Part shown: piece after piece, positions 8,220-16,130 of the stretch
Position numbering within the stretch: the first letter of the stretch is position 1
How the letters are laid out: the number at the start of each line of letters is the position of its first letter
Origin: Gymnodinialimonas ceratoperidinii
GTDB taxonomy: Bacteria > Pseudomonadota > Alphaproteobacteria > Rhodobacterales > Rhodobacteraceae
Assembly (NCBI RefSeq): GCF_019297855.1
Contig: NZ_CP079194.1
Location: 2,467,501-2,531,500, forward strand
Direction of reading: 5' to 3'
DNA length: 64,000 bases
Program-made: the position numbers and the translations under genes
Notes under the pieces: generated by a model
Told to the model about the DNA's origin: nothing
Database searches by the model: none
Seen by the model: only the letters and a program-made list of their open reading frames with translations

Positions 8220-9167
8220 ATGGTTCCCCCAGCTCTCTCGCTGGTCGCCGATATCGGCGGCACCAACACCCGCGTCGCATTGGCCGATGCGGCGACGGTC
8301 CAGGTGGACAGCGTCCGGCGGTATCGCAACGCGGAATTCGACGGGATCGCCTCGGTCATCGCGCGCTATCTGGAAGACAGCGGGCAGAATGCCGATGGCA
8401 TCACCGGGGTCTGCGTGGCCATGGCCGGCCCGGTGCATGACGGTGTCGGCACGCTCACCAACCTTGACTGGCGCATCGACAAGGCCGTCTTGGCCGAGGC
8501 GCTGACGGCTGAGCATGTCGCGGTCCTCAACGATCTGCAGGCGCAAGGCCACGCCATCGGCAATATCGCGGAGGCGGATCTCGAAACCATCCTGCCACAG
8601 CCCGAAGTGCCGGAAACGGCGGCGAAACTTGTCATCGGCCTTGGCACCGGCTTCAACGCCTGCCCGGTCTTCGACACCAAGGCGGGCCGGTTCGTGCCCC
8701 CGTCCGAAGCCGGTCACGTGAGCCTGCCGACCTCGATCACCGAGCTGCACCCGCTGCTGGAGAACCTGACGGATTCGCAGGGCTACCCCTCCGTCGAAGA
8801 GGTGCTGTCCGGCCGGGGCGTGAGCCAGCTTCACGCGGCACTTCACGGCGAAACCGTCGATCCCGCGGACATTCTGGCGCGCATTGGTGAGGGCGAGGCG
8901 CTGGCGACGGACACCGGCGCGCTGTTCGTGAAGGTTCTGGGCGACGTGGCCGGGAACCTCGCGCTGTCGCATCTGCCCTTTGGCGGCGTGTCGCTCGTGG
9001 GCGGCGTCACCCGCGCGTTTGCGCCCTACCTCGAGCAATTCGAATTCGCCGCCGCCTTCCGCTCCAAGGGCCGGTTCTCGACCTTCATGGAGCAATTCGG
9101 CGTCTGCGTGGTCAGCGACGATTACGCCGCGCTGACCGGCTGCGCCAGCCACCTCGCACGGGGCTGA
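8220..9167 (+). CDS. glk: Glucokinase
   Basis: A 315-residue ATP-dependent glucokinase of the Glk (non-ROK) family. The phosphate-binding motif VADIGGTNTRVALAD is at residues 9-23, GLGTGFN near residue 142 belongs to the second nucleotide-binding loop, and VGGVTR occurs near residue 260. It converts glucose released by the neighbouring alpha- and beta-glucosidases to glucose-6-phosphate. It begins 83 bp after the GH1 gene with GGAAATAGACTT before the ATG, likely as the third gene of the aglR transcript. Confidence 0.88.
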   Translation: MVPPALSLVADIGGTNTRVALADAATVQVDSVRRYRNAEFDGIASVIARYLEDSGQNADGITGVCVAMAGPVHDGVGTLTNLDWRIDKAVLAEALTAEHVAVLNDLQAQGHAIGNIAEADLETILPQPEVPETAAKLVIGLGTGFNACPVFDTKAGRFVPPSEAGHVSLPTSITELHPLLENLTDSQGYPSVEEVLSGRGVSQLHAALHGETVDPADILARIGEGEALATDTGALFVKVLGDVAGNLALSHLPFGGVSLVGGVTRAFAPYLEQFEFAAAFRSKGRFSTFMEQFGVCVVSDDYAALTGCASHLARG

Positions 9168-9178
9168 GACAGGGCTTC

Positions 9179-9201
9179 GACGCGCGGCGCAACCGCGCGT
9201 C
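9179..9201. terminator. G+C-rich hairpin between convergent glk and the aldo/keto reductase gene
   Basis: GACGCGCGG and CCGCGCGTC are perfect 9-bp arms around the loop CGCAA, in the 43-bp gap between convergent genes. There is no T-tract on either side, so it is at best a weak bidirectional terminator. Confidence 0.4.
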
Positions 9202-9210
9202 CTGTGCGCC

Positions 9211-10116
9211 TCAGGCTACCTCGTGGCCAAGCGCCGCCGTGTAGATCTCGTACCAGTCCTGACGGTCAAGAGATACCTTAAGAGCGTCCGACAAGGCACT
9301 GATCCGGTTGAGGTTATTGGTCCCCATCACCGGCAGGATCCGCGACGGATGACGCAGCAACCATGCCACCGCAACCGCCTCCGCGCCGACGCCATGCCCC
9401 TTGCCGATCCGCTCCAGAACCGCCCTCACGGCGGCCCCTTCCTCGCCAAAGAGCGCGCCGCCCGCGAGCGGTGACCACGCCATGATCGGCTGGCCGTGAC
9501 GCTGATGGAAGGCCACGTCGCCGTTGGTGAAAGGCACGTGGCAGAGGACGGAGGCTTCGATCTGGTTGGTGGCGAGCCGTGTGCTCATCGCCGATTGCAA
9601 CAGCTCCCAATCCCACGGGCGAAAGTTCGACGTCCCCACCGCGCGCACTTTGCCCGATGCCACCAGCGCGTCGAGGCAAGCCCCGGTGTCGGCGTGGTCC
9701 ATCAGCGGATCGGGGCGGTGGACCAACAGCAGGTCGATCACGTCGATGTTCATGTTCTTCAACGAGCTTTCGACCGAGCGGGTGATGTAATCCGCGCTGG
9801 TGTCGTAATATTTCACCCGCTTGTCGGAATGCTTCCCGATCGGCGCCACGATATCGCATTTGGTCACGATCTCGATCCTGTCGCGCAGATCCGGCGCCGC
9901 CTTCAGCGCGTGGCCAAGCAGGGCCTCGGCCTCGTAGCCGCCGTAGATATCCGCCTGATCCATGGTCGTGATGCCCTGCGCCAGACAGGCCTCGACCTTC
10001 GCCTGCACATGGGCGGCGGAGGTATCCTCGCCATCTCCCAAGCGCCACATGCCATAGACGATGCGGGACATTTCAACCCCGCCCACGTCAATCCGATCCA
10101 TCTCGACTTTTGTCAT
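9211..10116 (-). CDS. Aldo/keto reductase (YdhF-like)
   Basis: A 301-residue NAD(P)H-dependent oxidoreductase with the TIM-barrel AKR motifs: DQADIYGGYEAE with the catalytic Tyr near residue 50, IVTKCD with the catalytic Lys, LLLVHRPDPLMD with the catalytic His, and GTSNFRPWDW. These motifs and the ending AALGHEV closely resemble E. coli YdhF as I remember it. The ATG at 10116 (preceded by GGGGGAGAGACG) is chosen over an in-frame extension that lies inside the upstream gene. Its start overlaps the stop of the SsuD-like monooxygenase by 4 bp (ATGA), so the two are translationally coupled and probably consecutive in a pathway: monooxygenase makes an aldehyde, reductase reduces it. Confidence 0.82.
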   Translation of the reverse strand: MTKVEMDRIDVGGVEMSRIVYGMWRLGDGEDTSAAHVQAKVEACLAQGITTMDQADIYGGYEAEALLGHALKAAPDLRDRIEIVTKCDIVAPIGKHSDKRVKYYDTSADYITRSVESSLKNMNIDVIDLLLVHRPDPLMDHADTGACLDALVASGKVRAVGTSNFRPWDWELLQSAMSTRLATNQIEASVLCHVPFTNGDVAFHQRHGQPIMAWSPLAGGALFGEEGAAVRAVLERIGKGHGVGAEAVAVAWLLRHPSRILPVMGTNNLNRISALSDALKVSLDRQDWYEIYTAALGHEVA

Positions 10117-11267
10117 CGTCTCTCCCCCACGCCCAATGGCGTTGCTGGCACCGAGTCCGGGACGCGCCCGTAAACCTCTGGCAATGAACATGTTTTCAGC
10201 TCCGGCATGACGAGCCGGCCGAAGTGCTTGCACTCATCCATATGCGGATAGCCCGAGAAGATGAAGGCGCGGATGCCCATCTTCTTGTATTCCTCGATCT
10301 GGGTCAGGACCTGATCGGCCGAGCCCACCAGTGCGGCGCCGCAGCCCGAACGGGCACGGCCGATGCCGGTCCAGAGATGCGGCTCCACGTAGCCGAACTT
10401 GTCCGCCAATTCGCGCGCCTTGGCCTGATGCGAGACCCCGAGCGACGTGCTGTCGAGCGCGCGTTCGCGGATCAACTGGCCGTATTCGTCATCGAGCTTC
10501 GAGGTCAAATGCTCCGCATATTCGCGGGCTTCGGCCTCCGTATCGCGGACGATCATATGCACCCGCAGCCCGTAATCCAGCGTGCGGCCATAGGTTTCGG
10601 CGACCGCGTTCACGTCCCGCATCCGCTGCGCCAGCGCCTCTTTCGGCTCGGGCCACATCAGGTAGACGTCGCAATGCTGCCCGCAGAGTTCCAGCGCCGA
10701 CGGCGAGTAGCCGCCAAAGTAGAGCAGCGGGCCACCGGTCTGATAGGGCCGCACGGGATCGGTGCTCAGGCCTTCGAAATCATAGACTTCGCCGTGGTAA
10801 TTGATCTCGTCCTGCGTCCAGGCCTGCTTCAGGATCTCCACCACTTCGCGCGAGCGCTGGTAGCGGTAGGCGCTCTCGGCCTTCTCACCGGGAAAATCGG
10901 ACGAGATGATGTTCACCGTCAGCCGCCCCTCCAGCATGTGATCGAGCGTCGCGATGGTCCGCGCGAGCATGATCGGTTGCATCTCGCCGCAGCGGACCGC
11001 CGCCAAGAGGTTGATCTTGCTGGTAATCGGCGCGCAACCGGCGACGAAGGACAGCGTGTCCTGACCGACCTGATAGGACGAGGGGCAGAGGATGTTGCGG
11101 AAACCCTGCGCCTCGGCCTCCTGCACCAATCCGCTGCAATGGTCCCATGACGAGCGCAGTTTACCGTCAGGCACGCCGAGGAATTCGTAGTCGTCCGAGC
11201 AGAGCGCTGCGAACCAGCTGACCTCCGCCGCGTCCAGATCTGCGGATGTGACCGGAACCACAGTCAT
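10113..11267 (-). CDS. SsuD-like FMNH2-dependent monooxygenase (LLM family)
   Basis: A 384-residue luciferase-like monooxygenase close to alkanesulfonate monooxygenase SsuD. Residues important in SsuD appear conserved: Arg and His in GLRVHMIVRD, Arg in WTGIGRARSGCG, and Tyr in SGYPHMDE; a Cys occurs in NILCPSSYQ where SsuD has its active-site region. Such enzymes oxidise a C-S bond with FMNH2 and O2, releasing sulfite and an aldehyde, and need a separate flavin reductase, which is not seen here. The ATG at 11267 is 7 nt from AGGGAG; a GTG two codons upstream is less likely. It is first in a two-gene operon with an aldo/keto reductase. Other LLM substrates remain possible. Confidence 0.8.
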   Translation of the reverse strand: MTVVPVTSADLDAAEVSWFAALCSDDYEFLGVPDGKLRSSWDHCSGLVQEAEAQGFRNILCPSSYQVGQDTLSFVAGCAPITSKINLLAAVRCGEMQPIMLARTIATLDHMLEGRLTVNIISSDFPGEKAESAYRYQRSREVVEILKQAWTQDEINYHGEVYDFEGLSTDPVRPYQTGGPLLYFGGYSPSALELCGQHCDVYLMWPEPKEALAQRMRDVNAVAETYGRTLDYGLRVHMIVRDTEAEAREYAEHLTSKLDDEYGQLIRERALDSTSLGVSHQAKARELADKFGYVEPHLWTGIGRARSGCGAALVGSADQVLTQIEEYKKMGIRAFIFSGYPHMDECKHFGRLVMPELKTCSLPEVYGRVPDSVPATPLGVGERR

Positions 11268-11335
11268 GTGCACTCTCCCTTTCGCCGATGCGGGCTCTTG
11301 ACCCCTCTGACCTCAAGGCGTAGCAATCCGGGAGA

Positions 11336-11357
11336 GGTATATCAATGGTATATCAAT
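11336..11357. promoter_or_regulatory. Perfect 11-bp tandem repeat in the divergent promoter, candidate GntR operator
   Basis: GGTATATCAAT occurs twice head to tail, one helical turn apart, between the divergent monooxygenase operon and the GntR-type gene. It is AT-rich against its surroundings and contains -10-like TATATC steps. An 11-bp direct repeat would place two identical contacts on one face of the helix. Binding by the adjacent regulator is inferred. Confidence 0.5.
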
Positions 11358-11382
11358 TTCGGAAACCGCGCGGGAGGTCGTG

Positions 11383-12129
11383 ATGTCCGAGGGCTCGAAA
11401 ACCGACCGGTCTCCCATCGAGGCAACGGGCGCCCTGCCCACCTATCTGCGCATCGCCGAGACCCTTACGATCGACATCGGCGGGGGGCGGCTGGCCGCCG
11501 GAGAGAAGCTCCCCCCCGAGCGCGAAATGGCGCGCGCCCATGGTGTGGCGGTGGCGACCCTGCGCAAGGCCCTGCACCTGCTGGAGGAGCGGGGGTTGAT
11601 CGAGCGTCGGCAGGGATCGGGCAATTACGTACTGGGCGGTGCGACGAACATCGGCACCTATGCGCTCTTCCGGCTCGAGCTGCGCGGCACCGGCGGCGGC
11701 CTGCCGACCGCGCGCCTTCTGGATATTCGCAAGGCGCCGAAGCCCGACGCCCTGCCCGATATCGGGCGCGCCCACGATGAAGGGATCCGAATGCGCCGGC
11801 TTCGGTTTCTGGCCGACACCCCCGTCGCGGTCGAAGAAATCTGGCTCGATCTGCGCTGGCATGATGAGGCCGGGCTGAACGCGCGCACGGTCTCGGAATC
11901 GCTCTACCGGACCTACGCGGACCGGCTCGGCCTGCACATCCGCGAGGCCGAGGACATGATCAGCGCCGCGCGATTGCCGGATTGGACGCCGCCGGAACTG
12001 GGGCTCGCGGCAGGCACGCTCGCGGGTTTCATCGAGCGCCGCGCCTACGACCAGAACGGCGCCCCCTGCGAGGCGTCCTGGACGTGGTTCAATCCGGAGA
12101 AGGCACAATATTACGCGCGGGTGCCCTGA
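11383..12129 (+). CDS. GntR family transcriptional regulator with UTRA effector domain
   Basis: A 248-residue regulator. Residues 15-85 form the GntR winged helix (LPTYLRIAETL, then GEKLPPEREMARAHGVAVATL and RRQGSGNYV); the rest fits a UTRA ligand domain (RMRRLRFLADTPVAVEEIWLD). HutC-subfamily regulators of this size sense sugars, amino acids or related metabolites. The ATG at 11383 is 5 nt after GGGAGG; a GTG one codon upstream would be too close to it. It is divergent from the SsuD-like operon and 54 bp upstream of a sugar-type dehydrogenase, and probably controls both through the tandem repeat at 11336-11357. Confidence 0.85.
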   Translation: MSEGSKTDRSPIEATGALPTYLRIAETLTIDIGGGRLAAGEKLPPEREMARAHGVAVATLRKALHLLEERGLIERRQGSGNYVLGGATNIGTYALFRLELRGTGGGLPTARLLDIRKAPKPDALPDIGRAHDEGIRMRRLRFLADTPVAVEEIWLDLRWHDEAGLNARTVSESLYRTYADRLGLHIREAEDMISAARLPDWTPPELGLAAGTLAGFIERRAYDQNGAPCEASWTWFNPEKAQYYARVP

Positions 12130-12183
12130 GGGCGTCGGCGGACACGGGAGGCCTGAAATGGCCAACAAAACGAGGGAGTTAGC

Positions 12184-13269
12184 ATGACCAAATACGGTCT
12201 CATAGGCGCCGGAATGATGGGCCAGGAGCACATCCGCAACATCCGTTTGCAAGAGGGCGCCTCCGTGGCGGCCTTCTTCGAGCCCAACGACATGATGGCG
12301 GAGAGATCGCAGGCCCAGGCGCCCGATGCGGTGCGCTGCGACAGCCTCGACGCGCTGCTGGCGCGCGATGATCTGGATGCGCTGGTCATCGCCTCGCCGA
12401 ACCACTGCCACGTCGGGCAACTCAAGCAGATCACCGCGCAGGTGACGCTGCCGATTCTCTGCGAAAAACCGCTCTACACCGCGCCGGAAGACGCCGAGGC
12501 GGTCGCCGCGCTGGAAAGCTACAAGGCGCCGATCTGGGTGGCGATGGAATACCGCTACATGCCGCCCATCGCCAAGTTCCGCGAGATGGCGGGTGGGGTG
12601 ACCGGGGGCATCAAGATGCTGACGATCCGCGAGCATCGCTTTCCGTTCCTCGAAAAGGTGGGCGACTGGAACCGCTTCAACCGGAATTCCGGGGGGACGC
12701 TGGTGGAGAAATGCTGCCATTTCTTCGACCTCATGCGGCTGATCCTCGATGACGAGCCGATCCGCGTCATGGCCAGCGCCGGGCAATCGGTCAACCACCT
12801 TGACGAGGTCTATGACGGCGAGACCTCGGATATCTGGGACAACGGCTACGCGATCCTCGACTTCGCCGGCGGCGCCCGCGCGATGCTGGAGCTGTGCATG
12901 TTCGCCGAGGGCAGCGCCTATCAGGAAGAGATCAGCGCCGTCGGTCCCGCCGGCAAGATCGAAGCCAAGGTCCCCGGCCCGACCCGGTTCTGGAACACCG
13001 ACCTCGGCCCCGCGCCGGTGCCCAAGGTGGTGGTGAGCCCGCGGATGCCCGCGACCGGACAGGTGGTGCACGAGACCCCGGTCGACGCCAATCTCCTGAC
13101 GGCAGGCGACCACCACGGATCGACCTATTACCAGCACGTCCAATTCCTCGACGTGGTGCGCAACGGCGCCAAGCCGCAGGTCACCTTGGCGGACGGGGCG
13201 GCGGCCGTGCGCATGGGCATGGCCGCGCAGGAAAGCGCGCGGACCGGCCGCGCGATCGACCTGCGCTGA
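12184..13269 (+). CDS. Gfo/Idh/MocA family oxidoreductase
   Basis: A 361-residue NAD(P)-dependent dehydrogenase. The Rossmann start YGLIGAGMMGQEHIRN (residues 4-19) and the family lysine in ILCEKPLYT near residue 97 are clear, followed by the usual alpha/beta substrate domain with EHRFPFLEKVGDWNRFN. Family members oxidise or reduce sugars, inositols and their derivatives. It follows the GntR gene in the same direction with GGGAG before the ATG and is likely regulated with the divergent monooxygenase/aldo-keto reductase operon. The substrate is not identifiable from sequence. Confidence 0.85.
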   Translation: MTKYGLIGAGMMGQEHIRNIRLQEGASVAAFFEPNDMMAERSQAQAPDAVRCDSLDALLARDDLDALVIASPNHCHVGQLKQITAQVTLPILCEKPLYTAPEDAEAVAALESYKAPIWVAMEYRYMPPIAKFREMAGGVTGGIKMLTIREHRFPFLEKVGDWNRFNRNSGGTLVEKCCHFFDLMRLILDDEPIRVMASAGQSVNHLDEVYDGETSDIWDNGYAILDFAGGARAMLELCMFAEGSAYQEEISAVGPAGKIEAKVPGPTRFWNTDLGPAPVPKVVVSPRMPATGQVVHETPVDANLLTAGDHHGSTYYQHVQFLDVVRNGAKPQVTLADGAAAVRMGMAAQESARTGRAIDLR

Positions 13270-13280
13270 GCGGTCCCGGC

Positions 13281-15197
13281 CTAGGCCGGTACATCAGACG
13301 CGGCCCGCGCGGTCGCGTCCGTCAGCCCTGTCGGGCGGGGCTTGGGACCGGCGCCGTCGTTCGGCGCCTGATACCCCTTCACGAAAGCCGCCACCGTGCG
13401 GCGCACCCGGCCCGCGTCGTCGTCGTCCACGGCTGAACGCAGCTCTCGCAACATCCCCGCGACTTCGATCTGGCTCAGGCTATGCTCTTGCGCCACCATG
13501 ATTTTCTCATGCGGGGTCGCCACGAGAGAGGCCGAGTCGATCAGCAATTCCTCGTAGAGTTTCTCCCCCGGACGCAGGCCCGAAATCTCGATCGGAATGC
13601 CGTGGGTCTCGCGCCCTTCGCGCACCGTGGCGCCGGACATCTGGATCATCCGCCGGGCGATGTCGAGGATGCGCATCGGCTTGCCCATATCCAGCACGAA
13701 GACCTCTCCGCCGGTGGAATAGGCCCCTGCCAGCAACACCAGCCGCGCCGCCTCGGGGATGGTCATGAAGTAGCGCGTGACCTCTGCGTGGGTGACCGTG
13801 ACCGGGCCGCCCTTGCGGATCTGCTCCTGGAACAGCGGCAGCACGGAGCCGGAGGAGCCCAACACATTGCCGAAGCGCACCATGGAGAAGCGCGTGCCGC
13901 TCGGCCGCGAGGCCATGTCTTGCACCACCAGCTCGGCCATCCGCTTGCTTGCGCCCATGATGTTCGTGGGACGCACCGCCTTGTCGGTCGAGATCAGGAT
14001 GAAGCGTTCGCAGCCCGCAGCCTCCGCCGCCGCCGCCACGACCTGCGTGCCGAGGGTGTTGTTCCGCGCGCCCTCCAGCTCGTTACCCTCGACCAGCGGC
14101 ACATGTTTATAGGCCGCCGCATGCAGGACGATCTCTACCCCGTCGGAGGCCATAACCGCGCGGAGCCGCCCCGCGTCGCAGACCGAACCGAGCCGTGTCG
14201 CCACCTCGATGCGCCGCGCCTCGGCAAGCGCGCGGATCTCCCGGTCGATCTGGTAGAGCGCCAACTCCGACCGCTCGAACAACACGATCCGCGCCGGGTT
14301 GCAGTCGAGCAACTGGCGGCACAATTCCGATCCGATCGACCCGCCCGCGCCGGTCACCATCACCGATCGTCCGGCATAGGCTGTCGCGATGTCAGGCACG
14401 TCGAGCGCGACCTTGTCCCGGCCCAGAAGCGCCTCTGGCGAGACGGTTTTCATCTCGCTCTCCCGCCCCGAAATGAGGTCCACGTAGGAGGGCAGCACCT
14501 GCACCTCGCAGGGCAGATCCGCCAGCCGCGTCAGCAGGGCGTCGAGCTCTGTCTTGGGAAGCGACGGCATCGCCACGAGCACCCGCTCCACGTGGCCGCC
14601 CGCCACCATGGTGCGCAGGCGCTTGGGCGGCGCGACTGAGAGGCCCGATATGATCAGCCCGTGCAGCGCCGGGTTGTCATCCACGAAGGTGACCGGGTGC
14701 ACCTCGGCACAGCGGCGCAGGGCCGAGGCCATCTGGATGCCCGCCGCCCCTGCCCCATAGATCGCCACCGGCACGCCTTCCGGACGGAACCACGGGCGTT
14801 GCAGCAGGAGGCAGGCGACGGTGCGGCCGCCGACCGAGAGGCCGAAGAACATCACCGCGAAGATGATCGGGACCGACCGCGGCGCCCCGAGGGTCAGGAC
14901 ATAGCTCACCGCCATCGCAACGATGCCGAAAACCGCCGCCGCCGAGGCGATGCGGACAAGCGACGTGATGTCGAGCGCCGTCAGCTTGATCCACGGCAGC
15001 CGGTAGACCACGATCAGCAAGGGCGCCAGCGACGCGATCACCATGAACTGCGGCAGCGACGGAAGGATCTGTTGCAGAGGCAGCGCCGTCCCGAAACGCA
15101 GCGCATAGGCAAGGTAGAGCGCAATCGGCACCAATCCCCAGTCGAACGTCAGGAACATCAGCCGTTTCTGGCGACGGGACAGGGCACTTACTGACAT
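13281..15197 (-). CDS. Membrane-bound nucleoside-diphosphate-sugar epimerase/dehydratase (CapD/PglF type)
   Basis: A 638-residue polysaccharide biosynthesis enzyme. Four to five transmembrane segments fill residues 15-130, a first Rossmann-like domain follows (VAIYGAGAAGIQMASAL), and the catalytic extended-SDR domain starts near residue 280 with MVTGAGGSIGSELCRQL. It includes STDKAVRPTNIMGASKR, carrying the catalytic region of UDP-GlcNAc 4,6-dehydratases. Members convert UDP-GlcNAc to 4-keto-6-deoxy sugars for capsule, O-antigen or protein glycosylation. The ATG at 15197 has GGAGGA 7 nt upstream; an extension to 15263 lacks support. It stands alone here without glycosyltransferases. Confidence 0.85.
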   Translation of the reverse strand: MSVSALSRRQKRLMFLTFDWGLVPIALYLAYALRFGTALPLQQILPSLPQFMVIASLAPLLIVVYRLPWIKLTALDITSLVRIASAAAVFGIVAMAVSYVLTLGAPRSVPIIFAVMFFGLSVGGRTVACLLLQRPWFRPEGVPVAIYGAGAAGIQMASALRRCAEVHPVTFVDDNPALHGLIISGLSVAPPKRLRTMVAGGHVERVLVAMPSLPKTELDALLTRLADLPCEVQVLPSYVDLISGRESEMKTVSPEALLGRDKVALDVPDIATAYAGRSVMVTGAGGSIGSELCRQLLDCNPARIVLFERSELALYQIDREIRALAEARRIEVATRLGSVCDAGRLRAVMASDGVEIVLHAAAYKHVPLVEGNELEGARNNTLGTQVVAAAAEAAGCERFILISTDKAVRPTNIMGASKRMAELVVQDMASRPSGTRFSMVRFGNVLGSSGSVLPLFQEQIRKGGPVTVTHAEVTRYFMTIPEAARLVLLAGAYSTGGEVFVLDMGKPMRILDIARRMIQMSGATVREGRETHGIPIEISGLRPGEKLYEELLIDSASLVATPHEKIMVAQEHSLSQIEVAGMLRELRSAVDDDDAGRVRRTVAAFVKGYQAPNDGAGPKPRPTGLTDATARAASDVPA

Positions 15198-15410
15198 CAA
15201 GTCCTCCGACTGAGGCACGCACGTCCAGAGAGACCGCCTGCGAAGGCCGTGCGAGGATAGCAACCATGCGATTTGTCAGGTGGACGAGGTCATGCCAAAC
15301 CGTGCCTTCACGCTAAAGGCCAATGGTTAGCAATGGGTTAACGGCGCGCGCGCCGGTCTTTCTCGGAAAAACACGCACGCCCGGCACCGCAAAGCCGGGC
15401 CTAGACCGCG

Positions 15411-16130
15411 CTAGACGGCCTGCCCCACCAGCGCCCCGATTGCCGTGGTGACAGCCATCGCCAAAGCGCCCCAGAGGATCACCCGCAGCGCCGCGCGCCC
15501 CTGCGGCGCGCCACCGGCCTGCGCCCCGAGCGCGCCCAGCGAGCCCAAGGCCGCCAGCGTCGCCACCGCGACCCAGAGCACGACCGAATCCAGTGGTGCC
15601 ACCCAGGACACCGCCAGCGGCACCGCGGCCCCCGCAGCGAACGTCAGCGCCGAGACCACCGCCGCCTGAACCGGACGCGGCGGCGACAGGTCCGTCAGGC
15701 CGATCTCGTCGCGCAGATGCGCGGTCAGCGCGTCCACTTCCGTCAGGTCGATCGCCACGCGCTCCGCCAGATCCGGCGCGAGGCCGCGCTCCACGTAGAT
15801 CGCGGTCAATTCCGCCAGTTCTGCCTCGGGGTTGTTCTCCAACTCGTCGCGCTCGCGCTCCATGTCGGCGCGCTCCGCGTCGGCCTGGCTCGATACCGAG
15901 ACGTATTCGCCCGCCGCCATCGACAGCGCACCGGCGACCAACCCGGCGAAACCCGCGAGGATGATCGTGGCATGGTTCGACGAGCCCGCGGCCACCCCCG
16001 CGATCAGCGAGGCGGTCGAGAGGATGCCATCATTGGCCCCCATCACGGCGGCGCGCAGCCAGCCCGAACGGCCGGACAGATGCGGCTCGGCATGGGCAGA
16101 CGGGACAGCCGAACGGATCGGGCGCACCAT
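15411..16130 (-). CDS. VIT1/CCC1-type iron/manganese transporter family protein
   Basis: A 239-residue membrane protein of the VIT family. GANDGILSTASLIAGVAAG near residue 30 and GALSMAAGEYVSVSSQADAE near residue 65 are the hallmark first and second helices; a cytosolic acidic segment (residues 75-150) is followed by three more helices. Plant and yeast relatives carry Fe2+ or Mn2+ out of the cytosol. Its ATG overlaps the stop of the upstream FAD-linked oxidase by 1 bp (TGATG), so the two are coupled, although no functional link is obvious. Confidence 0.82.
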   Translation of the reverse strand: MVRPIRSAVPSAHAEPHLSGRSGWLRAAVMGANDGILSTASLIAGVAAGSSNHATIILAGFAGLVAGALSMAAGEYVSVSSQADAERADMERERDELENNPEAELAELTAIYVERGLAPDLAERVAIDLTEVDALTAHLRDEIGLTDLSPPRPVQAAVVSALTFAAGAAVPLAVSWVAPLDSVVLWVAVATLAALGSLGALGAQAGGAPQGRAALRVILWGALAMAVTTAIGALVGQAV

